In this document: in pieces, positions 26,860 through 36,230 of the stretch
Layout of the letters: the number at the start of each line of letters is the position of its first letter
Position numbering within the stretch: position 1 is the first letter of the stretch
NCBI GenBank assembly: GCA_017942165.1
Contig: JAGKSB010000001.1
Location: forward strand, 248,001-312,000
DNA: 64,000 bases
Direction of reading: 5' to 3'
From: Rhinopithecimicrobium faecis
Lineage (GTDB): Bacteria; Bacteroidota; Bacteroidia; Sphingobacteriales; Sphingobacteriaceae
The notes under the pieces: generated by a model
What the model was told of the DNA's origin: nothing
The model's database searches: none
The model's input: only the letters and a program-made list of their open reading frames with translations
Made by a program: the position numbers and the translations under genes

Positions 26860-29643
26860 TTAATGTGATTTCAAATGAGATTTCAAATATTTTCCCGTAT
26901 AGGAAGCCTCACAGTCAATAAGACCTTCGGGTGTCCCTGCATACAGCAGCTGCCCGCCTTTATCTCCTCCCTCAGGACCAATATCGATGACCCAATCGGC
27001 TGATTTTATCATATCCATATTATGCTCGATCACAAGGATGCTATTCCCAAGGGCAATTAAGGCATCGAAGGATAGCAAAAGCTTTTTAATATCGTGAAAA
27101 TGTAAGCCTGTCGTAGGCTCATCAAAGATAAATAACGTCTTCTTAAGGTTATTCCCCTTAATTAGGAAGGATGCTAACTTTATACGTTGGGCCTCCCCAC
27201 CAGATAAGGTGCTTGATGACTGCCCTAAGCGCACGTAGCCTAAGCCCACATCCTGTAGGGGCTGCAGCTTGGCAATAATCTTAGGCTGAGCGGCAAAAAA
27301 TACCAGTGCTTCATCGACAGAAAGCTGTAATATATCATGGACAGATTTCTCTTGAAAATGGATATCGAGGATATGCTGCTTAAAGCGCCTTCCTCCACAG
27401 CCTTCACAAGGGAGAACAATATCAGCCATAAATTGCATCTCAATCTTTACATCCCCTTCCCCCTGACAGATATCACAACGGCCACCTTCCACATTGAACG
27501 AGAAGGCCGCAGGTTTTAACCCCGCAGCTTTAGCCGCTGGAAGGTTGGAAAATAATAAGCGTATTTCATCCCATGCCTTGACATAGGTTACGGGGTTGGA
27601 GCGTGAAGATCGACCAATAGGATTTTGATCCACCATCTCTATCTGTTCAACAGATTCAATAGCCCCTTCTATACTGTCGTAGACTCCGGTTTGCTCGCCT
27701 GCATAATTACCGATCGCTTTCTGGAGTGCTGGATATAGGATACGCTTTACCAAGGAAGTCTTTCCGGATCCGGAGACCCCCGTTACTACGGTAAATACAT
27801 GTAATGGAAATTCCACATCTATCCCCTGAAGATTATTCTCATGAGCCCCTTTCACACGTACGGAATCGTTCCATTGACGGCGTTTCGTGGGAATAGCAAT
27901 AGACTCTTTGCCAGATAGATATTTTCCCGTCAGGGAATTTTCTGCTTCTAAAATCTCCTGATAGTTTCCCGCAAAAACTAGTTCTCCACCATTTACGCCA
28001 GCCTCAGGGCCGATATCTATTAAATAGTCTGCGGCTTCCATCATCTCCTGCTCATGCTCCACAACGATAACAGAATTCCCAACATCACGCAAGGATTTAA
28101 GTACTTTGATAAGGCGCTGTGTGTCGCGCGGGTGCAGGCCGATAGAAGGCTCATCCAACACATAGATGGAGCCCACCAGAGAAGACCCCAATGAAGTGGC
28201 CAAATTTATACGCTGCGACTCTCCCCCAGAAAGGGTATTTGAAAGCCTATTTAAAGTCAGGTAGCTCAGACCTACATCGCATAAAAACTGCAATCTATTA
28301 CTAATTTCAGCTAATAGCCGCTTAGCAATAAGGGCCTCATTATTTGTTAACGAGAGATTATTGAAGAATGCTAAGGCCACATCTAAGGGCATCAGCACAA
28401 TATCTATAATCGAGTGATCGGCAACTTTCACGTAATTTGCATCCGTACGTAAGCGCGTACCCTTGCAATCCGGGCAGTCCGTCTTTCCGCGGTAGCGGGA
28501 GAGCATCACCCGATATTGTATTTTATATGTTTGCGCTTCAAGCTCCGTAAAAAAGTCATTTAGTCCCGTAAAATGTTTGTTTCCCACCCATAACAGCTCT
28601 TTCTGTGCTGCCGTTAACTCCGAGTATGCGCGATGGATTGGAAAATCGAATTTTAAGGATGCTTTGATAAAAGCTTGAAGATATTCTCCCATCTTCTCCC
28701 CACGCCAAGGAGCGATAGCGCCATCGTAAATGGAACGTGACTTATCGGGAATAACCAAATCAGGGTCTATCCCAATAACTTTTCCGTAGCCTTCGCAACG
28801 GCGACAGGCACCATAGGGATTGTTAAAGGAGAAAAAGTTTGGTGTCGGCTCATCAAAGGTGATGCCATCCATTTCAAATTTATCGGAAAAGGAATGCTGC
28901 TCACCATCAAACTCCACTGTACACTCGCCCTTCCCCTCAAAGAAAGCCGTCTGCAGGGAGTCCGCAATACGTGCATAGGTGTCATCCTCCCGATCAATAC
29001 GCAATCGGTCGATAACAATCTGCACCTCACCGGTTTTAAAAAACTCATTTTTAATGGTTTTATCGTCGATAACAGCTTCTATTTTCTGTAATTTGTCCTG
29101 AAAGATAATACGCACAAAACCCTTTTGCAAAAGTAACGACAGCTCCTCTTTCAGCTTCCTATCATTCATAGGTATCAAAGGGCAGTAGATCGTTATCTGC
29201 GTATCTTCGGCTAAAGAAAGTAGGTAATCACTAACGGAAGTTACGGTATCCTTTGTAACCTCCTTCCCCGTAACTGGGGAAAAGGTCTTGCCAATACGCG
29301 CAAAAAGTAACTTTAGGTAATCGTAAATCTCCGTGGACGTTCCTACGGTGGAACGTGGGTTGGAAGATATCACCCGTTGCTCAATAGCTATTGCTGGAGC
29401 AATACCCTTGATATAGTCCACATCAGGCTTATTCATACGCCCCATAAACTGGCGCGCATAGGAAGACAAACTCTCTACATAACGTCGCTGCCCCTCGGCA
29501 TATAAGGTGTCAAAAGCCAATGAAGACTTACCAGACCCAGACATACCCGTAATAACAACTAACTTATTCTTTGGAATGTCTACGTCAATATTTTTTAAGT
29601 TATTAACGCGTGCACCCTTAATTTGAACCTTAGAAATAGCCAT
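26860..29643 (-). CDS. uvrA: Excinuclease ABC subunit A
   Basis: This is a 927-residue damage-recognition ATPase of nucleotide excision repair. Walker A of the first half is GMSGSGKSSLAFDTLY, and the second half has GVSGSGKTSLVKRIL. ABC signatures are LSGGESQRINLA and LSGGEAQRIKLA. The C-terminal zinc module is intact (CDICQGEG then CEGCGGRRF). The first zinc module is atypical: the region before NNPYGACRRCEGYG has no CxxC pair, so only half of the usual four cysteines are there. I recall this in Bacteroidota UvrA proteins, but I cannot check it here. It has its own -7 box (29663-29670) downstream of a terminator and appears to be first gene of a unit with the phosphatase. Confidence 0.93.
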   Translation of the reverse strand: MAISKVQIKGARVNNLKNIDVDIPKNKLVVITGMSGSGKSSLAFDTLYAEGQRRYVESLSSYARQFMGRMNKPDVDYIKGIAPAIAIEQRVISSNPRSTVGTSTEIYDYLKLLFARIGKTFSPVTGKEVTKDTVTSVSDYLLSLAEDTQITIYCPLIPMNDRKLKEELSLLLQKGFVRIIFQDKLQKIEAVIDDKTIKNEFFKTGEVQIVIDRLRIDREDDTYARIADSLQTAFFEGKGECTVEFDGEQHSFSDKFEMDGITFDEPTPNFFSFNNPYGACRRCEGYGKVIGIDPDLVIPDKSRSIYDGAIAPWRGEKMGEYLQAFIKASLKFDFPIHRAYSELTAAQKELLWVGNKHFTGLNDFFTELEAQTYKIQYRVMLSRYRGKTDCPDCKGTRLRTDANYVKVADHSIIDIVLMPLDVALAFFNNLSLTNNEALIAKRLLAEISNRLQFLCDVGLSYLTLNRLSNTLSGGESQRINLATSLGSSLVGSIYVLDEPSIGLHPRDTQRLIKVLKSLRDVGNSVIVVEHEQEMMEAADYLIDIGPEAGVNGGELVFAGNYQEILEAENSLTGKYLSGKESIAIPTKRRQWNDSVRVKGAHENNLQGIDVEFPLHVFTVVTGVSGSGKTSLVKRILYPALQKAIGNYAGEQTGVYDSIEGAIESVEQIEMVDQNPIGRSSRSNPVTYVKAWDEIRLLFSNLPAAKAAGLKPAAFSFNVEGGRCDICQGEGDVKIEMQFMADIVLPCEGCGGRRFKQHILDIHFQEKSVHDILQLSVDEALVFFAAQPKIIAKLQPLQDVGLGYVRLGQSSSTLSGGEAQRIKLASFLIKGNNLKKTLFIFDEPTTGLHFHDIKKLLLSFDALIALGNSILVIEHNMDMIKSADWVIDIGPEGGDKGGQLLYAGTPEGLIDCEASYTGKYLKSHLKSH

Positions 29644-29662
29644 ATAGAAGAATTAATTAACA

Positions 29663-29670
29663 CAAAAGTA
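29663..29670 (-). promoter_or_regulatory. -7 box for uvrA
   Basis: On the minus strand this reads TACTTTTG, 19 bases before the uvrA ATG at 29643. The terminator hairpin of the upstream SusCD-EEP operon begins 10 bases further upstream, so any -33 region overlaps that hairpin. Confidence 0.5.
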
Positions 29671-29680
29671 GGGATTTAAA

Positions 29681-29714
29681 TTTAAAAGCCCCTCTGCTAG
29701 GAGGGGCTTTTAAA
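29681..29714 (-). terminator. Terminator of the SusC-SusD-EEP operon
   Basis: A perfect 14-base inverted repeat (29681-29694 and 29701-29714) has a 6-base loop, with a GC-rich core (GCCCCTC/GAGGGGC) flanked by A/T runs. It follows the stop of the EEP gene on the minus strand and separates the operon from uvrA. Confidence 0.9.
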
Positions 29715-29726
29715 GGAATTAGAAGG

Positions 29727-30650
29727 CTACTTTATTTCTACGCGAATTGCTACGGGAAAATGATCCGAAGGCATCCGTGCAATATAATCCTTAAAGGACA
29801 ATTCTGCCGGGAAATCCCCCTTTTTAAGCTCCTTAGCATCGGCCGAACTCATGCGGTAGGTATCTGTAAGGATCCCATACTTTTGCACGTCAATATCCGG
29901 AGTAACAAAAATATGATCTATCCGTGATTCTGTAAATAGGTTGGCATCGAAGGCATTAAATGTTCCATTCAACGCATAGCGCAAGGGACTTAACTCATAG
30001 GAGTCCTTTAGAAGTTTTGAATTATTAAGAATGGCATAGCTGTTATTCTTCTGGTCGACATTGAAGTCCCCCATAAGCAGCACATGCTGCCCTTTAGCTA
30101 TTTCCTGAACTTTCTGAAGCACCAATTCTGCGCTCTTCTCCCGCGCCACGACACCGATATGGTCCATATGCAGGTTGAATACCCAAAAGGATTTTTTACT
30201 TTTTAAGTCCTTAAATTGGGCATAGGAGCAAATACGCGGTAAAGCGGCATCCCACCCTTTGACAGGCTTATCCGTTTTCTCAGCCAACCAAAAGGTGCCT
30301 GATTTAAGAATTTTAAACCGGTCTTTACGATAGAATATCGGCGAATACTCCCCTTTTGTCTGACCATCATCACGTGCTACACCGGTGTATTCAAAGGCTG
30401 GCAACTGCGTCAGCAGGTCGGTAACCTGATTGTGCAGCACCTCTTGGGCCCCGAAGATATCAAATTCATGGTAGTTGATTAATGCCGCAACTGCTGGCAG
30501 TCGCTGGGGCCAACCGTTCCCATTCTTAACATCTCCTTGGTTATTATTCCGAATATTATAACTCGCAATATTCATTGATTGCGCATAGATCACTGTACTT
30601 GTAAGTATACAACACAGCGTACAAGCTAAACTTCTTACGATATATTTCAT
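29727..30650 (-). CDS. Secreted endonuclease/exonuclease/phosphatase-fold protein
   Basis: This 307-residue protein starts at ATG 30650, which gives a clean signal peptide (MKYIVRSLACTLCCILTSTVIYAQS). The longer frame starts at 30686 inside the SusD gene and is less likely. The EEP fold is shown by MNIASYNIRNNN, the acidic QEVLHNQ, NLHMDHIG with the catalytic His, GDFNVDQKNNS, and the terminal SDHFPV. These are the metal-dependent phosphodiester/phosphoester residues of the DNase I-like superfamily. Extracytoplasmic members occur with SusC/SusD pairs and act on phosphorylated glycans or phosphodiesters. It is the last gene of that operon, 10 bases after susD. The substrate is not deducible; nuclease, sphingomyelinase-like or glycan phosphatase activity are all possible. 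Confidence 0.82.
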   Translation of the reverse strand: MKYIVRSLACTLCCILTSTVIYAQSMNIASYNIRNNNQGDVKNGNGWPQRLPAVAALINYHEFDIFGAQEVLHNQVTDLLTQLPAFEYTGVARDDGQTKGEYSPIFYRKDRFKILKSGTFWLAEKTDKPVKGWDAALPRICSYAQFKDLKSKKSFWVFNLHMDHIGVVAREKSAELVLQKVQEIAKGQHVLLMGDFNVDQKNNSYAILNNSKLLKDSYELSPLRYALNGTFNAFDANLFTESRIDHIFVTPDIDVQKYGILTDTYRMSSADAKELKKGDFPAELSFKDYIARMPSDHFPVAIRVEIK

Positions 30651-30660
30651 AGTATATAGG

Positions 30661-32466
30661 TTATTCCCACCCTGGATTTTGGCCAAGATTAGGGTTTATT
30701 AAACGATCTGATTCAGGGATCGGGTAAAGGTAAAATTTATCATTCCAAACACGTGGTATATTCGTCAACCAGGTGATCTCCCCCGAACTACCATTACTCA
30801 GCTTATAGGGATTCGGCGTGGAGGTCGCCGATGGAGCCACATTAATATAAGATACGCCATTAATGCGGTTCGCAGGGTTCTGGTTGTAAAATAATACATC
30901 CGGCTTACTGTCTTCATTTAAATCTAAGAGCTGATCGACACCGGGCACATAAATACCGTTCCACACCTGCTCCATAAGTTTTCCTTTCTTCCAACGTATA
31001 ATATCTTGGAAGCGAAGTCCCTCAAAGACAAGCTCAATGCCACGCTCTCTACGGATTTCTAAAAGTACAGGATTGCTAATTTCGGGAAAATAGGTTTGCT
31101 GCAAATATGGGTCTACTCGTGTTGGTAATGCCGAAAGGCCTCCTGTAATTCCTGCGCGCTTACGCAGGGCACCAATCGTCTTTGTCCAATCTGCCACGGT
31201 CAATTCACCTAACTCCGCCGCCGCTTCCGCATAGACTAGCAGCACCTCCGCATAACGGAAAATAGGTAGGGCATTGTCATTTCTACTTCCAGCATCGTAG
31301 AAGACATTATCCAAGGTCCATTTTATAGGGTGATAGCCTGTAAATGTATAGGAAAATAACGGCGCTGAAACTTCTGTATTCCCCCCATTTATACGCGCAT
31401 AACCTTGGGTACGGATAGTTTGAGAAAGACGTAAATCGCGATTTTTCACCTCTTCTTGAAATACCGTAGTTTTATAAGCAGGGTTATCTGTAAATGAGCT
31501 TCCATCGATATTTAAATAGGTGTTCACAAATGTACGTGTTAAGCTCGCCCGATCCCCATAGGTCGCTGAAGTCCAATACCAATTGGCATCATGATACACA
31601 GAAAGCTTGTCATCAAACACATTGGCAAGGATCACCTCATTTGCATTGGGCAGGGTGCTGACAAATACATTCCGGTAAGCGGTCTTGCTATCGCCTGACT
31701 CATTCAGTTTAAAAGGAGCCTCCGTCATAATTCGCGCCGAAGCATCCTTAGCTTCCTTTAACCAGAAATTGGCGCTTGCCACCAGATTATAGTTGGTATG
31801 ATATTTTCTAAAAGTACCTTCAAATAGCGCTATTCTAGCTTTCAATGCGAGGGCGACATATTTTGTTACCATCGTACGAGAAGCATCATTCGTAGCCTTA
31901 ATATTTGTAATTGCAAAATTCAAATCTGACAGCATAGAATCTAATACCAGGGTGCGTGGATCCCGCGCTTTGTAGAGCTTCTCCTCATCAACGGTATAGG
32001 TCGCATTCACCCATGGCACATCCCCAAAGCGGACGACTTTATTAAAATAAAAAAGGGCACGGAAGAATTTCGCAATACCGATATAGTTGTTCCGCACATC
32101 AGCAGGAATTGCGGTATTTGTGCAGTTTTCAATAAAATAATTGATATTTCTTAATTCAGACCAGTTCCACCCACTACTCTGACGCGCTGTATAGGCTCCT
32201 TCACGGATAAAGTCAGGTACCTCGCGGCGAGCTGTATAGTCAGCCATGGCATCGCCTCGCTGTACGGCATCGGCATTGGGAAGCATGGTATAAAAAGAAT
32301 TCGCATATAATTCAAGTCCCTTTTCCGACTTGAATACGGCTTCTTTGGTCACCGTAGATTCAGGATTCTGATCCAATTTACTGCAGGATGATAGCGCGAT
32401 TAAGCCTCCCAAAAGTAGCAGCAGATTCCCCGGATAAAAGATCGTTCGTTGTTGTATATTTTTCAT
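30661..32466 (-). CDS. RagB/SusD-family outer-membrane nutrient-binding lipoprotein
   Basis: This is a 601-residue surface lipoprotein with lipobox ALSSC and the acylated cysteine at residue 28. The rest has the TPR-rich SusD fold. The C-terminal conserved segment ISNPVLLEIRRERGIELVFEGLRFQDIIRWKKGK includes the usual ERGIEL and FQDIIRWKKG signatures. It caps the SusC channel and delivers substrate to it. It begins 11 bases after SusC and ends 10 bases before the EEP gene. The partner enzyme suggests that the ligand has a phosphate or phosphodiester bond, but this is inference. Confidence 0.94.
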   Translation of the reverse strand: MKNIQQRTIFYPGNLLLLLGGLIALSSCSKLDQNPESTVTKEAVFKSEKGLELYANSFYTMLPNADAVQRGDAMADYTARREVPDFIREGAYTARQSSGWNWSELRNINYFIENCTNTAIPADVRNNYIGIAKFFRALFYFNKVVRFGDVPWVNATYTVDEEKLYKARDPRTLVLDSMLSDLNFAITNIKATNDASRTMVTKYVALALKARIALFEGTFRKYHTNYNLVASANFWLKEAKDASARIMTEAPFKLNESGDSKTAYRNVFVSTLPNANEVILANVFDDKLSVYHDANWYWTSATYGDRASLTRTFVNTYLNIDGSSFTDNPAYKTTVFQEEVKNRDLRLSQTIRTQGYARINGGNTEVSAPLFSYTFTGYHPIKWTLDNVFYDAGSRNDNALPIFRYAEVLLVYAEAAAELGELTVADWTKTIGALRKRAGITGGLSALPTRVDPYLQQTYFPEISNPVLLEIRRERGIELVFEGLRFQDIIRWKKGKLMEQVWNGIYVPGVDQLLDLNEDSKPDVLFYNQNPANRINGVSYINVAPSATSTPNPYKLSNGSSGEITWLTNIPRVWNDKFYLYPIPESDRLINPNLGQNPGWE

Positions 32467-32477
32467 AAAAAAGAAGG

Positions 32478-35400
32478 TTAAAAGGTAATGGATAGACCGA
32501 ATGTATAGCTTTTCATAATCGGGTAGTTATAGGCATCACCAGAATTCCCATTGGTAAGTACTAAGTCTGACTTCCCAGTGCTTTCCACGTCGATATCACG
32601 TGTCAGTTTATACATCGGTGAGTAAGACCAAAGGTTCTCTCCAGAGAAGAATACGCGCGCCGATTGCACCTTAGACTTCGCTAACCATTCCTTTGGAAAG
32701 GTGTAGCCAAACTGGAAGTTTTTAAGTCTTATATAAGCTGTATTTTGCAGGTATCGCGTCTGTGGAGCAGTCAATGTTCCTTGGCTATTCGATGCTAACC
32801 GTGAGCGGTATCTTGGAAAATAGGCATTGGGATTTTCCTCCGTCCATATATTACCCAGTTGATACTGTAAAGGATCACCATAGGGGCGATTATACTGCCC
32901 CCAGAATGTATTGGCCTCTGCACTCGGGTACCAATTTTGCTTACCTACACCTTGGAAGAAAGCGCTAAAAAAGAAGTTGTTCCAGTCTGCACCGAGGTTA
33001 ATTCCAAAACGGTAGCGTGCTTCTGAGTTACCGATAATACGGCGATCTCCAGGAGAATCGACGGTATTGTCGCCGTTATTTACGAATCCGTCACCATTGG
33101 CATCTTTAAACTTAATATCCCCCGGAGCCCATGCCCCTGTGGAAGTAGAACGAAAGATGGTCTGCTTTGGGGAGTTGGCGATATCCGCATCCGAAGTAAA
33201 GAATCCCAATGTTTCATAGCCCCAAATTTCTCCAACACGCTGACCCACATAATAATCGGATAAGCGCTTTTCAGGATTGTTGTACTTCAATATCTCTGCT
33301 GTATAATCAGACATCACAAGACGTACATTATAGGTAAATGGTTTGTGCTCTTCATGCAGCGTCTGCTTCCAGGTTAAGGAAGCTTCCCAACCTTTGGTCT
33401 TTAGATCCGCATAATTCCCTTTCGGTGATTCAGCACCAAATACTGCCGGCAGGGTAAGTCCTTTGGTAAACATATCCGTGGTCTTACGGATATAGGCATC
33501 CGCGGAGAAGGTCAACCGATTTTTAAGCATGGTAAGGTCTAGACCAATATTCTGTGTTGTAGAAGTTTCCCAGGTTAGCTCGTCCGGTATAACAGCCGGA
33601 TTTTTGGTCGTCTGAGGACGTGTACCATTGATAATTTTTGAACTCTGTGAAATCGAAAGCTGCTCCAAGAATTGGTAAGAGCTGATATTTCCATTCCCTA
33701 AGGAACCATACGATGCACGGATCTTCAGGTCTGAAATCACATCCGGTGAGACATTCCAAAATGCTTCCTTATTAATACGCCATCCTGCAGAAATTGAAGG
33801 AAAGAAAGCAAAACGCTGACTAGAAGGGAATTTCGACGAGCCATCATAGCGGCCATTTAATTCTACTAAATACCGATCGTCATACCCATAATTAAGACGG
33901 TAAAATCCACCCATCACATTCCAACGTTCCCAGCCACCTTCTGTGACAATAGACTGCCCTAGGGCAAGATTAATGTCTGTAGCATCTTCAAAAATTAGCC
34001 CGTTCCTTTGTGCAGCAAGGCCTTTATAGGTGGAAAGTTCGTAATTATAACCCGCCATTCCTTTGAAGAAATGTTTTCCAAATTGCTCTTCATATTCCGC
34101 ATAGATATTATAGGCTAAATACTGTGTTTCCCGAAAGAACTCACGTAGATCATTTGTATTTAGACCTACATATTCAATTAAACCTGGTTTACGGCTGTAG
34201 GGTACAGGAACACGTGTGCGCTTCTCGTTGTTATCGGTACGCTGTAACGTAAAATCAGTATTTACACGCAGCTTATTTTGAAAGAACTTGGAGGCTAAGG
34301 AGGTGGTATTCCGAAAGACACGTCTATCGGAGTCTATGCCATTGCGCCCATACCAGAAATCACCCACTGTGTAAGCCGCAGAATGTGTCAGCGTACCGTC
34401 GGGATTAAACATGGGAGCCAAAGGGTGCCCTTCATCGGCGATATTACGCCAGATTCCGCCCCCTTCCCCTACATTCAGGGGGTTGTGGTAACGGACATTG
34501 GAAAAGTCCGTATTATTATTCGCTGTCAACCAATCGTAGAGTTTTATCGAACCCTTAGCACGGAGGTTATACATACTGAAATCATCGGAATTATACTTAA
34601 AGATACCCTGTTGATCGACATAGCGTCCTGTGATTGCGAAGCTCGTCTTATCGGAACCTCCCGACAGGGATAAATTATGCTCCTGTGCAAAGGCATTTTT
34701 CTTATAAAGCTCCCCATACCAATCCGTAGATCCATAGTATACATACTCACCCGTTACAGGGTCAATATCTACTTTGGATAAAGAGGGATCTTCGGAGCGG
34801 CGTTTCAGCTCCGCTAAATATGAGGGGGAGAATTTTAATGTTTTATTGACATTCTGTGGGCTGGTGGAATAGTTGTCCCAAGCGGAAAAAGACTCATTGA
34901 ACATGCTTGCCCATTGATAGCCATCGGTTACAAACTTAGGGAGTGTAGCTGGTGCTTTTAGGGAGAGGTTTGTGGAGTAATTGATGCTGGTACGGTCTGC
35001 TTGTGGATTTTTAGTGGTAATCAGTACTACACCAAAAGCGCCCCTAGCACCATATATTGCGGCCGAAGCAGCGTCTTTAAGGACGGAGATGCTGGCGATA
35101 TCATTGGGATTTAATAGCGAGGGATCCCCTTCTACACCATCGACTAATACGAGTGCTGAGCCCCCCTGTCCAATGGAGGTGGTACCGCGCACATTAAAGG
35201 TGGGAGAAGTCGTGGGCTTTCCATCCGAAGGCACTAAGTTTAGATTGGGCACCACGCCTTGTAAACCTTGGCCGATATTTGTAATCGGTCTATTTTCCAA
35301 GACATCTCCTTTAACTTGCTCTACGGCACCAGTAAGGTTTACCTTCTTCTGCGTTCCAAAGCCCACCACGACCACTTCTTCTAAATTAGCACTGGAGGGC

Positions 35401-35771
35401 TGCAGCTGAAAGGATAGTTGACTACGGCCGTCAATAGACTGCTCCTGGCTATCGAAGCCCATTACAGTTACGATAAGGCTGCTGGCTGTCCCCGGGAGCG
35501 TCAGCTTAAAGTTTCCCGCCGCATTGGTTTTCGTAGCGACCTTGGTGCCTTTAACAGCTACCGTAGCGCCCTCCAAAGGAAGGCCTTGGGAATCCGTCAC
35601 ACGTCCGGAAATTTCACGTTGCTGACTGGATGCGTTCGCATAGTGCAGTCCGCTGGCGAATGACAGCTCAGTGGCACTGAGCTGCAGCGCAAATAAGAGC
35701 GTTAGACTCACCACAGCTTTTACCCGCGTTGGGAGCCCTGGGAGATGCTCATTTTTTAATTTTTGTTTCAT
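32478..35771 (-). CDS. SusC/RagA-family TonB-linked outer-membrane transporter
   Basis: This is a 1097-residue TonB-dependent importer. A signal peptide covers about residues 1-40, followed by a carboxypeptidase-regulatory-like domain (ISGRVTDSQGLPLEGATVAV). The TonB box region is EEVVVVGFGTQKK. The plug domain includes VRGTTSIGQGG, VLVDGVEGD and ASISVLKDAASAAIYGARGAFGVVLITTK. The rest is a beta barrel ending in SYTFGLSITF, an aromatic outer-membrane insertion strand. It lacks an N-terminal STN domain and there is no ECF sigma/anti-sigma gene here, so regulation differs from the sigma-regulated SusC type. It heads a three-gene unit with SusD and the EEP protein. Confidence 0.94.
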   Translation of the reverse strand: MKQKLKNEHLPGLPTRVKAVVSLTLLFALQLSATELSFASGLHYANASSQQREISGRVTDSQGLPLEGATVAVKGTKVATKTNAAGNFKLTLPGTASSLIVTVMGFDSQEQSIDGRSQLSFQLQPSSANLEEVVVVGFGTQKKVNLTGAVEQVKGDVLENRPITNIGQGLQGVVPNLNLVPSDGKPTTSPTFNVRGTTSIGQGGSALVLVDGVEGDPSLLNPNDIASISVLKDAASAAIYGARGAFGVVLITTKNPQADRTSINYSTNLSLKAPATLPKFVTDGYQWASMFNESFSAWDNYSTSPQNVNKTLKFSPSYLAELKRRSEDPSLSKVDIDPVTGEYVYYGSTDWYGELYKKNAFAQEHNLSLSGGSDKTSFAITGRYVDQQGIFKYNSDDFSMYNLRAKGSIKLYDWLTANNNTDFSNVRYHNPLNVGEGGGIWRNIADEGHPLAPMFNPDGTLTHSAAYTVGDFWYGRNGIDSDRRVFRNTTSLASKFFQNKLRVNTDFTLQRTDNNEKRTRVPVPYSRKPGLIEYVGLNTNDLREFFRETQYLAYNIYAEYEEQFGKHFFKGMAGYNYELSTYKGLAAQRNGLIFEDATDINLALGQSIVTEGGWERWNVMGGFYRLNYGYDDRYLVELNGRYDGSSKFPSSQRFAFFPSISAGWRINKEAFWNVSPDVISDLKIRASYGSLGNGNISSYQFLEQLSISQSSKIINGTRPQTTKNPAVIPDELTWETSTTQNIGLDLTMLKNRLTFSADAYIRKTTDMFTKGLTLPAVFGAESPKGNYADLKTKGWEASLTWKQTLHEEHKPFTYNVRLVMSDYTAEILKYNNPEKRLSDYYVGQRVGEIWGYETLGFFTSDADIANSPKQTIFRSTSTGAWAPGDIKFKDANGDGFVNNGDNTVDSPGDRRIIGNSEARYRFGINLGADWNNFFFSAFFQGVGKQNWYPSAEANTFWGQYNRPYGDPLQYQLGNIWTEENPNAYFPRYRSRLASNSQGTLTAPQTRYLQNTAYIRLKNFQFGYTFPKEWLAKSKVQSARVFFSGENLWSYSPMYKLTRDIDVESTGKSDLVLTNGNSGDAYNYPIMKSYTFGLSITF

Positions 35772-36130
35772 AGCATAGGTTTTTCAAAACAGTAAACAGA
35801 TGGATCATTAAATTCAAATTTTTCCTAACTGGATTAACACAAAACCGCTTTAGCAGATTCCCGAAAGAATAGCGCAGTTTGCGGAAAACGCAAATAGGAT
35901 AAGCCCTAAAAAAATTAGCGCTTTAATTAAATAAAATGAATCAGCTTAACGATGATTATAATTGGTATTGGGAAGATAGAAATTGTAAGGGAGTTTCTAA
36001 AATATTTTCCCAAAAAAGTTAAAATATAATACCTACTAAATAATTAGTTTACACAGACTTGCTGATTACTAATATTGCTTTACAATAAATTAACAGCGCT
36101 CCTACCAGGTTGTAGGTGGGTTTACTCCAA
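35772..36130. other. Long non-coding gap and SusC leader region
   Basis: About 360 bases separate the SusC start from the TypA terminator. I see no gene or RNA family. The SusC-proximal part holds a small stem (TTTGCG 35878-35883, loop GAAAA, CGCAAA 35889-35894), which might be part of a 5' leader. No exact TAnnTTTG box is visible on the minus strand, so the SusC promoter is not located. The stretch beyond 35930 is AT-rich and featureless by eye. Confidence 0.4.
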
Positions 36131-36134
36131 AAAA

Positions 36135-36167
36135 AAAGCAGTAGCAAACTAAGTTTGCTACTGCTTT
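36135..36167 (-). terminator. Terminator of typA
   Basis: A perfect 15-base inverted repeat (36135-36149 and 36153-36167) has a 3-base loop. On the minus strand it is followed by a run of T (36129-36137 region), so it is an intrinsic terminator for the typA message ending at 36231. Confidence 0.9.
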
Positions 36168-36230
36168 ATATATTATTGTAAGTACTTAAAAGACAGCAAG
36201 TGCTTTTTAAGTGTTACGGACCAATAGGGA

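Noticed and set aside
30651..30686. Upstream start (30686) for the EEP protein
   Set aside because: It lies within the SusD coding end and would bury the clear signal peptide that begins at 30650.
34981..35409. 142-codon open frame antisense to SusC
   Set aside because: It mirrors the SusC plug and N-terminal region and has no independent support such as a promoter or family motif.
35772..36130. Small RNA or riboswitch in the SusC upstream gap
   Set aside because: Only a 6-base stem with a 5-base loop is visible, and no known riboswitch core could be recognised by eye.
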